NCBI GenBank assembly: GCA_964276235.1
Contig: CAXYEK010000001.1
Span: forward strand, 558,001 to 622,000
From: SCGC-AAA076-P13 sp964276235
GTDB lineage: Bacteria; Pseudomonadota; Gammaproteobacteria; Magnimaribacterales; D2472
Reading direction: 5' to 3'
Length of the DNA stretch: 64,000 nt
This document shows, piece by piece, positions 24,635-32,320 of this stretch (within the stretch, counting starts at the first letter, position 1; each line of letters begins with the position of its first letter). Below the pieces are notes generated by a model. The model saw only the letters and a program-made list of their open reading frames with translations. It was not told the DNA's origin and made no database searches. A program made the translations under genes and the position numbers.

Positions 24635-26251
24635 ATGAACGGAGATATGCAAAAGTGGACGCCAAACATAGCTAGCATCATTGAGCATGCTAAGGAATTT
24701 CATCCAACCAAAGAAGTAATAAGCAGAATGGTCTCGGGCGAGGTCCATAGAACTAACTATGAAGAAGTATGCATTAGATCAAGAAAACTTGCTTCAGCAT
24801 TAGAAAAAGATGGCTATAAAAAAGGTGATGTAGTTGCCACCCTAGCTTTAAACACATATAGGCATCTTGAAATGTATTATGGTATTTCTGGTATGGGTGC
24901 AATTTGTCATACTTTAAATTTTAGACTGCATCCCGAGCAAGCGGTATATATTATTAATCATGCTGAAGATAAAATAATTTTTTGTGAGGTTCCTTTTATA
25001 CCCATTATGGAAGCCCTCAAAGATCAACTCCATTGTGTTGAAAAATATATTATTCTTTGTGATGAATCAGATATGCCAGAGACAGCTCTTAAAAATGCAA
25101 TTTCTTATGAAGAATATATAAAAGATGGGGATGAAGATTATGAATGGCCAGCCATGGATGATGATGCTGCTTGTGGACTTTGTTACACATCTGGAACTAC
25201 AGGAAATCCAAAAGGAGTCTTATATTCCCATAAATCAAATATTCTTCATGCTCAAGCATCTTTAACAGCTATGAGCATTAGTCCAAATGAAACAATACTC
25301 ATGGTTGTTCCTTTATTCCATGTCTTAGCTTGGGGTATTCCATACTATGGTCCAATGTATGGATCTAAGCTTGTAATGCCTGGCATGCAAATGGAAGGAG
25401 AGCCATTATATGATCTTATTGATAAAGAAAAGGTCACATTAGCTTTCGGAGTTCCAACTATTTGGATGGGATTACTAGCTTATTGCAGAGATAATAACAA
25501 AATTTTAAGCTCAGTAAAAAATACAATTATAGGCGGAGCAGCACTTTCATTATCTACTCTTCAAGAATTTGATGAAGTACATGATGTCAATGTTATACAT
25601 GCTTGGGGCATGACTGAAATGAGCCCATTAGGTACAACAAATGTTCCTACTCCCGCTATGGATAATATGAGCAAAGAAGAAAAGTATGCAGTTCAATTGA
25701 AACAAGGAAAGCCAATCTATGGGGTTGAACTCAAAGTCGTTGATGATATGGGAATTGAGCTTCCTAAGGATGGTGAATCACAAGGTCATTTAATGGTAAG
25801 AGGACCATGGATTCTTAAAAAGTACTTCAAAGCAGAAAAAGACGCTGTTGATAAGGATGGTTGGTTTGATACTGGTGATATTTCAGTTCTAGATCAAGAC
25901 GGTTATATGACTATTAAGGATAGAGCTAAAGATGTTATAAAATCTGGAGGAGAGTGGATAAGCTCTATTGATTTAGAGAATGCAGCTTTTGGACATCCTG
26001 AAATTGCAGAAGCATGTGTTGTAGGGATTCCTCATCCTAAATGGGACGAGAGACCAATGCTATTTGTAGTTACTAATGATGGCGAGCCTATTGAAAAGGA
26101 AAGTATTCTAGAATTTCTTGGATCAAAAGTAGCTAAATGGTGGCTGCCAGATGAAATAATTTTCTTGAAAGAGCTTCCTCATGGCGCAACTGGAAAGCTT
26201 CAAAAATTTGAATTAAGAGATGAATATAATAATTACTATATGGAGAAATAA
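24635..26251 (+). CDS. acyl-CoA synthetase (medium/long-chain, AlkK-like)
   Basis: A 538-residue adenylate-forming enzyme that activates a carboxylic acid to its CoA thioester. It has the AMP-binding P-loop YTSGTTGNPKGVLYSH (about residue 185), the WGMTEMSPLG motif, DGWFDTGDISVLDQDGY, the hinge, SGGEWISSIDLEN, and the catalytic Lys in ATGKLQK near the end. The overall layout resembles AlkK-type medium-chain ligases, the group that also contains the methylmercaptopropionate ligase DmdB; the substrate cannot be fixed here. Its stop codon abuts the start of a MaoC-like hydratase gene, so both may act in one acyl-CoA route. Confidence 0.9.
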   Translation: MNGDMQKWTPNIASIIEHAKEFHPTKEVISRMVSGEVHRTNYEEVCIRSRKLASALEKDGYKKGDVVATLALNTYRHLEMYYGISGMGAICHTLNFRLHPEQAVYIINHAEDKIIFCEVPFIPIMEALKDQLHCVEKYIILCDESDMPETALKNAISYEEYIKDGDEDYEWPAMDDDAACGLCYTSGTTGNPKGVLYSHKSNILHAQASLTAMSISPNETILMVVPLFHVLAWGIPYYGPMYGSKLVMPGMQMEGEPLYDLIDKEKVTLAFGVPTIWMGLLAYCRDNNKILSSVKNTIIGGAALSLSTLQEFDEVHDVNVIHAWGMTEMSPLGTTNVPTPAMDNMSKEEKYAVQLKQGKPIYGVELKVVDDMGIELPKDGESQGHLMVRGPWILKKYFKAEKDAVDKDGWFDTGDISVLDQDGYMTIKDRAKDVIKSGGEWISSIDLENAAFGHPEIAEACVVGIPHPKWDERPMLFVVTNDGEPIEKESILEFLGSKVAKWWLPDEIIFLKELPHGATGKLQKFELRDEYNNYYMEK

Positions 26252-26713
26252 ATGCTTAAAATCGTCAAACCATCAGAAATAGAATCTGCTATAGGTTCAG
26301 AAATTGGAACTTCAGAGTGGGTAACAATTGATCAAGATATGATAGATAAATTTGCAGAAGCAACAATGGATAATCAATTTATTCATGTTGATCCTGAGCA
26401 AGCAGCACCTATATTTGGATCGACTATTGCTCATGGCTTCCTTTCTCTTTCATTGGTAGCTGGAATACCGTTTAAGCAAGGAATGGGTTTAGTTATAGAA
26501 GGAACAAAGATGGGACTAAATTATGGACTTGATAAAGTAAGATTTTTAAGTCCAGTCCCTGTTAATTCTGAAGTAAGAATAATAATGAAGTGCTTAGATA
26601 TAACTGAAAAAAATGCTAATCAATACTTAATGAAAACTGAAGTGACTATGGAGATAAAGGGTGTTGAGAAGCCAGCTTATGTAGCAGTTACTTTAAGTAT
26701 GTTTGTAATCTAG
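26252..26713 (+). CDS. MaoC-like (R)-specific enoyl-CoA hydratase
   Basis: A 153-residue single hot-dog-fold protein. The family dyad is visible: the Asp/His in DNQFIHVDPEQA (about residues 38-50) and the conserved IAHGFLSLSL segment. Members hydrate trans-2-enoyl-CoA to (R)-3-hydroxyacyl-CoA. The gene follows the acyl-CoA synthetase with no intergenic base (TAAATG), implying cotranscription and a shared acyl-CoA pathway. Exact chain-length preference is unknown. Confidence 0.87.
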   Translation: MLKIVKPSEIESAIGSEIGTSEWVTIDQDMIDKFAEATMDNQFIHVDPEQAAPIFGSTIAHGFLSLSLVAGIPFKQGMGLVIEGTKMGLNYGLDKVRFLSPVPVNSEVRIIMKCLDITEKNANQYLMKTEVTMEIKGVEKPAYVAVTLSMFVI

Positions 26714-26721
26714 TTAGTTCT

Positions 26722-28149
26722 TTAGCCTAGAAGTTTTTTAAGTAACTCGTTTACACTCTGAGGGTTTGCTTTACCTTGAGTTTCCTTCATTACTTGCCCA
26801 ACAAAGAAGCCAAATAGCTTATCTTTGCCTCCTTTATATGCCTCAACTTGCCCTGGATTATCTTCTATGATTTTGATGGCTATAGTTTCTAGGATTGATT
26901 CATCTTGAATCTGAACTAAGCCCTTCTCAGTAATAATTTTATCAACATCATCTCCAGACTCCCAAACCTCTTCTAGAACCGATTTAGCAATCTTTCCAGA
27001 TATAGTTTTATCTGAAATTCTTTCAATAAGTTTTGCAAAATTAACTGAGGTTAATTTAGAATCTTCAATATCAATATTGTCTTTGTTAAGAAGGGCGCTA
27101 ACGTCTCCAACAAGCCAATTAGCTACTAATCTTGAATCACTTGTTTTGGAGCAAGCTTCTTCAAACATATTTGCCATAGTCTTGGATGATGAAATTATTT
27201 TTGCTTCAGATTCCTCTAATTTTGATTCAGAAATGTATCTTTTTTCCTTTTGATCAGGAAGCTCTGGAAGATTTTGTTTAATATCATTTAATTCTTCATC
27301 AGTTATGACTACTGGCAATAGATCAGGACAAGGAAAATATCTATAGTCATTAGCTTCTTCTTTAGACCTCATAGACCTAGTCTCATTTTTTATACTGTCA
27401 TATAGACGAGTTTCCTGAACTACAGATTTTCCAGATTCAATAACCCTAATCTGTCTTTCTATCTCAAAATTAATAGCTTTTTCAATAAATTTAAAAGAAT
27501 TTAAATTTTTTATTTCGGCTCTTGTTCCTAATTCTTTCTCTTCAGTTTTTTTCATTGATACATTAACATCGCATCTCATAGACCCTTGAGCCATAATGCC
27601 ATCACAGATATCTAAAAAAGTTACAAGCTGTTTGACTGCTTTAAAATAAGCAACTGCTTCTTTGGCATTAGATATTTCTGGCTCAGAAACTATTTCTAAT
27701 AAAGGGGTTCCAGCCCTATTTAAATCAACTCCTGTTTCTCCTTCAAAAAGATCATGAATAGACTTACCAGCATCTTCTTCCAAATGAGCCCTGGTAATAT
27801 TAATAATTTTCTCTTCACCCTCAACCAATATTTTTATTGAGCCCTTGCCAACAATCGGCATAGCCATTTGTGTAATTTGATAACCTTTAGGTAGATCTGG
27901 ATAGAAATAATTTTTCCTATCAAATGAAGATGTTTGATTAATTTCTGCATTAGTTGCTAATCCGAACCGAATAGCTTTATAGAAAGCATCTTTATTAGCA
28001 ACAGGCAATACCCCTGGAAGACCCATATCAATAAGATCTACATGAGTATTTGGTTCTGCACCAAATCCTGTTGAACCCCCAGAAAAAAGTTTAGATTCAG
28101 TTGATAGTTGAACATGAATTTCTAATCCTATAACAGTTTCCCAACTCAT
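26722..28149 (-). CDS. gatB: Asp-tRNA(Asn)/Glu-tRNA(Gln) amidotransferase subunit B
   Basis: GatB binds the misacylated tRNA and contains the kinase-like active site that activates Glu- or Asp-tRNA. The 475-residue protein has ETVIGLEIHVQLSTESKLF at the N-terminus, SSFDRKNYFYPDLPKGYQI, HLEEDAGK and DLNRAGTPLLEIVSEP, followed by the YqeY-like tail domain for tRNA binding. It is last in gatCAB; its start overlaps the gatA stop by one base. Confidence 0.97.
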   Translation of the reverse strand: MSWETVIGLEIHVQLSTESKLFSGGSTGFGAEPNTHVDLIDMGLPGVLPVANKDAFYKAIRFGLATNAEINQTSSFDRKNYFYPDLPKGYQITQMAMPIVGKGSIKILVEGEEKIINITRAHLEEDAGKSIHDLFEGETGVDLNRAGTPLLEIVSEPEISNAKEAVAYFKAVKQLVTFLDICDGIMAQGSMRCDVNVSMKKTEEKELGTRAEIKNLNSFKFIEKAINFEIERQIRVIESGKSVVQETRLYDSIKNETRSMRSKEEANDYRYFPCPDLLPVVITDEELNDIKQNLPELPDQKEKRYISESKLEESEAKIISSSKTMANMFEEACSKTSDSRLVANWLVGDVSALLNKDNIDIEDSKLTSVNFAKLIERISDKTISGKIAKSVLEEVWESGDDVDKIITEKGLVQIQDESILETIAIKIIEDNPGQVEAYKGGKDKLFGFFVGQVMKETQGKANPQSVNELLKKLLG

Positions 28150-29600
28150 TAGTTGATCTCCCCATCAGGTCTTTTTAGATGCCAGTCTGTTGAAATCTGA
28201 AAATTATGAGCAACCTGAAGCAATTTACTTTCTTGTAAAAAGTTACCTATCAATTGAAGTCCTATAGGTTTGTTATCTTCCATTCCATTGGGAATAGATA
28301 ATGCAGGCAAACCAGCTAAATTTGCTGGGATAGTAAATAAATCCTCTAGATACATTTGTATTGGGTCATCACCTTTGGATCCAGCACTAAACGCCGCACC
28401 TCTTGTAGTTGGCGACATAATGACATCTACTTTCTCAAAAGCACTATCGAAATCATTTTTAATTAGTCTTCTTACTTGTTGAGCTTTTTTATAATATGCA
28501 TCATAAAATCCTGCAGAAAGAACATAAGAGCCTATTAAAATTCTTCTTTTTACTTCATCTCCAAATCCCTCAGACCTTGTTCTTATATAGAGATCTTCCA
28601 AATTTTTTGGATCTTCACATCTTCTGCCAAATTTAACCCCATCAAACCTTGATAGATTCGATGAGCACTCAGCAGGTGCAACCACATAATAAGTAGGTAC
28701 AGACAATGAAATATTTGGCAATGATATTTCAATAAATTCTGCTCCAAGAGATTCATAATGCTTCTTAGATTCTTCAAAAACTTTAACAACATTGGCATCA
28801 AGCATAGACAAGTCAAACTCTTTAACAATTCCTATTTTTAAACCTTTTATCGAAGTTGAAAGATCAGAAGTAAAATCAGGAATTTCTTCATCAAGAGAAG
28901 TGGTATCTTTTGTGTCATGTGAACACATCTCATTTAGCATGATGGCACAATCTTCCGCCGTTCTTGCCATAGGTCCGGCTTGGTCAAGACTTGAAGCAAA
29001 AGCTATCATTCCCCATCTTGATATTCTTCCATATGTTGGTTTAAGGCCAGTTATTCCGCAAAGTGATGCTGGCTGTCTAATAGATCCACCTGTGTCTGTT
29101 CCTGTTGCTGCAGGGACTATGCCAGCGGCTACTGCAGCAGCAGAGCCACCCGAACTGCCTCCTGGTACTAAATCATTTCCCCAAGGATTTACGACATTTC
29201 CAAAGAAGCTAGTCTCGTTAGACGAACCCATTGCAAATTCATCCATATTTGTTTTACCTATTGATATACATCCTGCATTTTCTAAATTCTCTATAACTGT
29301 TGCAGAATAGGGAGGTATAAAATTAGAAAGCATATTTGAGCCACAAGTAGTTCTTAAGTCTTTAGTGCAAAAAAGATCTTTTTGAGCTATTGGAATACCA
29401 GCTAGTGATGCAGAAGATATATTTTTATCAAGGTCTTCAGCTTTTTTTATAGCATCATCCTCATTTAATGTAATAAATGCATTTAAATGACTGTTTGATT
29501 TAATTAATGAATACGTTTCAGAAATTAATTCTTTATTTGAAATATCATTATTTTTGAGCATGATTGAAAGCTCTTTAATGGTTTTATATTGAATGCTCAT
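28149..29600 (-). CDS. gatA: Asp-tRNA(Asn)/Glu-tRNA(Gln) amidotransferase subunit A
   Basis: GatA is the glutaminase subunit, an amidase-signature enzyme that releases ammonia for GatB. The 483-residue protein has the catalytic Lys in IPIAQKDLF, the Ser-rich signature VPGGSSGGSAAAVAAG and TDTGGSIRQPAS with cis-Ser and nucleophile Ser. It overlaps gatC by four bases and gatB by one. The complex implies indirect synthesis of Gln-tRNA, Asn-tRNA or both; the tRNA-Gln gene in this window is a possible substrate. Confidence 0.97.
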   Translation of the reverse strand: MSIQYKTIKELSIMLKNNDISNKELISETYSLIKSNSHLNAFITLNEDDAIKKAEDLDKNISSASLAGIPIAQKDLFCTKDLRTTCGSNMLSNFIPPYSATVIENLENAGCISIGKTNMDEFAMGSSNETSFFGNVVNPWGNDLVPGGSSGGSAAAVAAGIVPAATGTDTGGSIRQPASLCGITGLKPTYGRISRWGMIAFASSLDQAGPMARTAEDCAIMLNEMCSHDTKDTTSLDEEIPDFTSDLSTSIKGLKIGIVKEFDLSMLDANVVKVFEESKKHYESLGAEFIEISLPNISLSVPTYYVVAPAECSSNLSRFDGVKFGRRCEDPKNLEDLYIRTRSEGFGDEVKRRILIGSYVLSAGFYDAYYKKAQQVRRLIKNDFDSAFEKVDVIMSPTTRGAAFSAGSKGDDPIQMYLEDLFTIPANLAGLPALSIPNGMEDNKPIGLQLIGNFLQESKLLQVAHNFQISTDWHLKRPDGEIN

Positions 29601-29878
29601 TCAACAACTCTGGGAACTAAAAAGTAATCTTCATTTGATTTTGGCGATCTTTCTAAAAAAATATCTTTTCTATTTGCAGCAGTAGCTTTATCAGTTCTAG
29701 TTTTAGCAGTTTTTTCAAGCGGACTAGTTAAAGGATCAATGCCATCTACATCAGCATTTTCAAGCTGATCAACGAATTTGATAATATTTTCAAGATCTTT
29801 GGTTATTTTATCCTCATTCTTCTCATTTAAAGCAAGTCTTGATAGGTAAGCTATAGTTGTAACTGTTTTCTTGTCCAT
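29597..29878 (-). CDS. gatC: Asp-tRNA(Asn)/Glu-tRNA(Gln) amidotransferase subunit C
   Basis: GatC is a small clamp that stabilises GatA-GatB. The 93-residue protein shows the family pattern VTTIAYLSRLALNE, LENIIKFVDQLENADVDGIDPL and the C-terminal SPKSNEDYFLVPRVVE. It is the first gene of gatCAB and is divergent from mreB across 78 bases. A TATAAT box lies 12 bases before its ATG, leaving room for only about five leader bases. Confidence 0.94.
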   Translation of the reverse strand: MDKKTVTTIAYLSRLALNEKNEDKITKDLENIIKFVDQLENADVDGIDPLTSPLEKTAKTRTDKATAANRKDIFLERSPKSNEDYFLVPRVVE

Positions 29879-29890
29879 ATATAGGATATT

Positions 29891-29896
29891 ATTATA
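29891..29896 (-). promoter_or_regulatory. -10 box of gatCAB
   Basis: A perfect TATAAT on the minus strand, ending 12 bases before the gatC ATG. The expected start site would leave a leader of about five bases. TTGAGT lies upstream, with a rather long 19-base spacer. Confidence 0.5.
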
Positions 29897-29900
29897 AATT

Positions 29901-29923
29901 AGTTGAGGGATATTAACTCAACT
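29901..29923. repeat. inverted repeat between gatC and mreB
   Basis: AGTTGAG and CTCAACT form a perfect 7-bp inverted repeat with nine bases between the arms, in the middle of the 78-base divergent gatC-mreB spacer. It covers the likely upstream part of the gatC promoter, so it could be an operator; no known consensus was recognised. Confidence 0.45.
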
Positions 29924-29956
29924 TAATAATTATTTACATATATTTTAGGGAATCGC

Positions 29957-31006
29957 GTGGAATTCAACATTTTTAAGACGATCAGAGGCTATTTTTCAAA
30001 CGATCTTTCAATAGATTTAGGAACAGCAAATACACTCATTTATACAAAAGATGTAGGTATTGTGCTGGATGAGCCTTCAGTTGTTGCTATTAGAGAAGCT
30101 AGAGGTCAAAAAACAGTAGTAGCTGTAGGAACTGAAGCTAAAAAAATGCTTGGAAGAACACCAGGCAATATAAAAGCAATTCGACCATTATCTGAAGGTG
30201 TTATAGCTGATTTCCAAGTAACAGAAAAAATGCTGCAGCATTTTATAGCACAAGTTCATGAACAGAGATTTATTAAACCAAGCCCAAGAGTTTTAGTTTG
30301 TGTTCCATGCAGGTCCACTCAAGTAGAAAGAAGAGCAATAAGAGAATCGGTTTTAGGAGCTGGAGCTAGAGATGTTAAATTGATTGAAGAACCAATGGCA
30401 GCTGCAATTGGAGCTGGATTGCCTGTTGAAGAAGCTAGTGGAAATATGGTTGTAGATATTGGTGGTGGAACATCTGAAATAGCAATACTTTCATTGAATG
30501 GTGTGGTTTATTCTGAATCAGTAAAAATTGGTGGCGATAAGATGGATCAGTCTATCACTTCTTGGATAAGAAGAAATTATGGCTGTGTAATAGGAGAATC
30601 AACAGCTGAAAAGATAAAATATACTATTGGTTGCGCGACAGCAGAATCAGAAAAATTAGAAATGTCCATCACGGGTAGAAATCTTGCTGAAGGTATCCCT
30701 GAAACTTTTACAATTAACAGTGAGCAAATATTTGATGCAATGAAAGATCCCTTATATGGAATAGTAAGGGCAATTAGAAATGCACTTGAATTATCACCGC
30801 CCGAATTAGCTGCAGATATCGCAGAACGAGGAATTGTCTTAACTGGTGGTGGTGCATTAATGAGAGACTTAGATAAGCTCATATCAAGCTCAACAGGTAT
30901 TCCAGTAATTGTTGCTGAAGATCCTTTAACATGTGTTGCTAGGGGTGGAGGGCAAGCTCTTGAGATAATGGATAAGTATAATATTGACCTTCTTTCTTCA
31001 GAGTAA
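29957..31006 (+). CDS. mreB: rod shape-determining protein MreB
   Basis: MreB is the bacterial actin that guides lateral wall synthesis. The 349-residue protein starts with GTG preceded by AGGGA, and shows the actin-fold phosphate loops LSIDLGTANTLIY and VVDIGGGTSEIAIL, plus IVLTGGGALMRDLD near the C-terminus. Length matches E. coli (347). mreC follows after five bases and then mreD, the universal order. The organism is therefore expected to be rod-like or curved. Confidence 0.97.
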   Translation: MEFNIFKTIRGYFSNDLSIDLGTANTLIYTKDVGIVLDEPSVVAIREARGQKTVVAVGTEAKKMLGRTPGNIKAIRPLSEGVIADFQVTEKMLQHFIAQVHEQRFIKPSPRVLVCVPCRSTQVERRAIRESVLGAGARDVKLIEEPMAAAIGAGLPVEEASGNMVVDIGGGTSEIAILSLNGVVYSESVKIGGDKMDQSITSWIRRNYGCVIGESTAEKIKYTIGCATAESEKLEMSITGRNLAEGIPETFTINSEQIFDAMKDPLYGIVRAIRNALELSPPELAADIAERGIVLTGGGALMRDLDKLISSSTGIPVIVAEDPLTCVARGGGQALEIMDKYNIDLLSSE

Positions 31007-31011
31007 TAATT

Positions 31012-31845
31012 ATGGCGAGGGCAGCGCCTACTTCTGGATCAAAACTTCTATTTATCTTATGCCTACTTTTAGGATCACTCTTCCTTTATCTTGATATTAA
31101 CTATAAGAGTTTTGATAGCGTTAAAAATTATTATCAATCCTTTAAAATCTCATCATCATATCTATTAAGAAAAGTAACAGTTGATCCTTTTATATACATT
31201 CACAATGTAACTTCTAAAAAATCTGACTTATTAACACAAAACAAAAAACTTCAACAAGAATTAGATGAAAGCTATCTATCAAATTTTTTAATTTCAAGAG
31301 AAACCAAAATTTTTCTGAATGATGAATCCATAAAAGCATTCACCTCAAAATTCAATATTAATAAAATTTTCTATCCTGCAAAGATCAAGTCCTTTGATAC
31401 AGATAAGTACTTTTGTTGTGATCAGCACAGGATGTTTATCGAAGTAATAGATATTAAGGAAAAAAGTCTTATTGGTAGTTCGGTAATTAATGGTTCTGGA
31501 ATAGTAGGTCAAATAATTTATGATCAAAAATATCAAGAAGTTTTATTACTAACTGATACTTCTCATTCATTACCTATTGAATCTAATGATTTTTTTTGTA
31601 ATGCAAAAGGAAGTGGTAGGCCAGGAATTATTTATTGTAAGTATAGTAATTTAATATGGCCAACAAAAATAAAAAAAGGACAGAGATTTTATTCCTCTGG
31701 AATGGGCGGGATCTATCCAAAAGGTATCCTGGTTGGTAATGTAAGAGAGATTCGAAGCATAGATGGAACCAATATCGAATTTGATATTCAACTTACTGCT
31801 AATCCAATTGCTGAAAACACTTTAGGAGTTTTAGAGAATCAATGA
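31012..31845 (+). CDS. mreC: rod shape-determining protein MreC
   Basis: MreC is a bitopic periplasmic scaffold that activates PBP2-RodA. The 277-residue protein has a short cytoplasmic N-terminus, a membrane helix at about residues 13-29, a coiled-coil segment (SKKSDLLTQNKKLQQELDES), and the beta-rich domain with SSVINGSGIVGQI and SSGMGGIYPKGILVGNV. Compared with E. coli MreC (367) the C-terminal extension is missing. It overlaps mreD by four bases. Confidence 0.93.
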   Translation: MARAAPTSGSKLLFILCLLLGSLFLYLDINYKSFDSVKNYYQSFKISSSYLLRKVTVDPFIYIHNVTSKKSDLLTQNKKLQQELDESYLSNFLISRETKIFLNDESIKAFTSKFNINKIFYPAKIKSFDTDKYFCCDQHRMFIEVIDIKEKSLIGSSVINGSGIVGQIIYDQKYQEVLLLTDTSHSLPIESNDFFCNAKGSGRPGIIYCKYSNLIWPTKIKKGQRFYSSGMGGIYPKGILVGNVREIRSIDGTNIEFDIQLTANPIAENTLGVLENQ

Positions 31846-32312
31846 ATCAAATTAACCCAATAAAATTTTTAGCAATTTTATTTTTATCAAATTTTTTTGA
31901 ATCTTATACTGCACCAGTATTAATTGGAATATTGGTAAGTCTGCCAATAACTTTTTTAGTTTTTAGTTTTATTATTTATAGATCAAAAAATAATACGAAT
32001 GCTTTATATGCTTTTGGTATTGGGTTGTATATTGATTTAATTTCTAATACTTTTTTTGGACTCAATGGAATTTTATTTTGTTTAATTACTTATGTAATTA
32101 ACAGCTACTCAAATACCTTTAAATTATTCTCATATCTCCAAGTCTGTATCTTTTTTGGTGTTGCTTCTTTGTTTTATATTGGATTTTCAAACTTATTTAT
32201 ATCAATCGAAAATTACTCCTATCTTGTCCTATTCGTTAGCCTTTTTTTCAACACCATTTTGTTTTTAATCTTAACCGCAAGTCAGTTTTATTTCCCCAAT
32301 AATAGGCTTTAA
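31842..32312 (+). CDS. mreD: rod shape-determining protein MreD
   Basis: MreD is a small polytopic membrane protein of the elongasome. The 156-residue product is almost wholly hydrophobic with about five membrane segments and the family-type region YAFGIGLYIDLISNTFFGLN. Identification rests on this and on its place directly after mreC (four-base overlap). The usual maf and rng genes do not follow; a YhdP-like gene starts eight bases later. Confidence 0.9.
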   Translation: MNQINPIKFLAILFLSNFFESYTAPVLIGILVSLPITFLVFSFIIYRSKNNTNALYAFGIGLYIDLISNTFFGLNGILFCLITYVINSYSNTFKLFSYLQVCIFFGVASLFYIGFSNLFISIENYSYLVLFVSLFFNTILFLILTASQFYFPNNRL

Positions 32313-32320
32313 ATTTTTTA

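Noticed and set aside
28792..29310. 172-codon plus-strand frame opposite gatA
   Set aside because: Antisense shadow of a strongly conserved amidase gene; no start signals or recognisable motifs.
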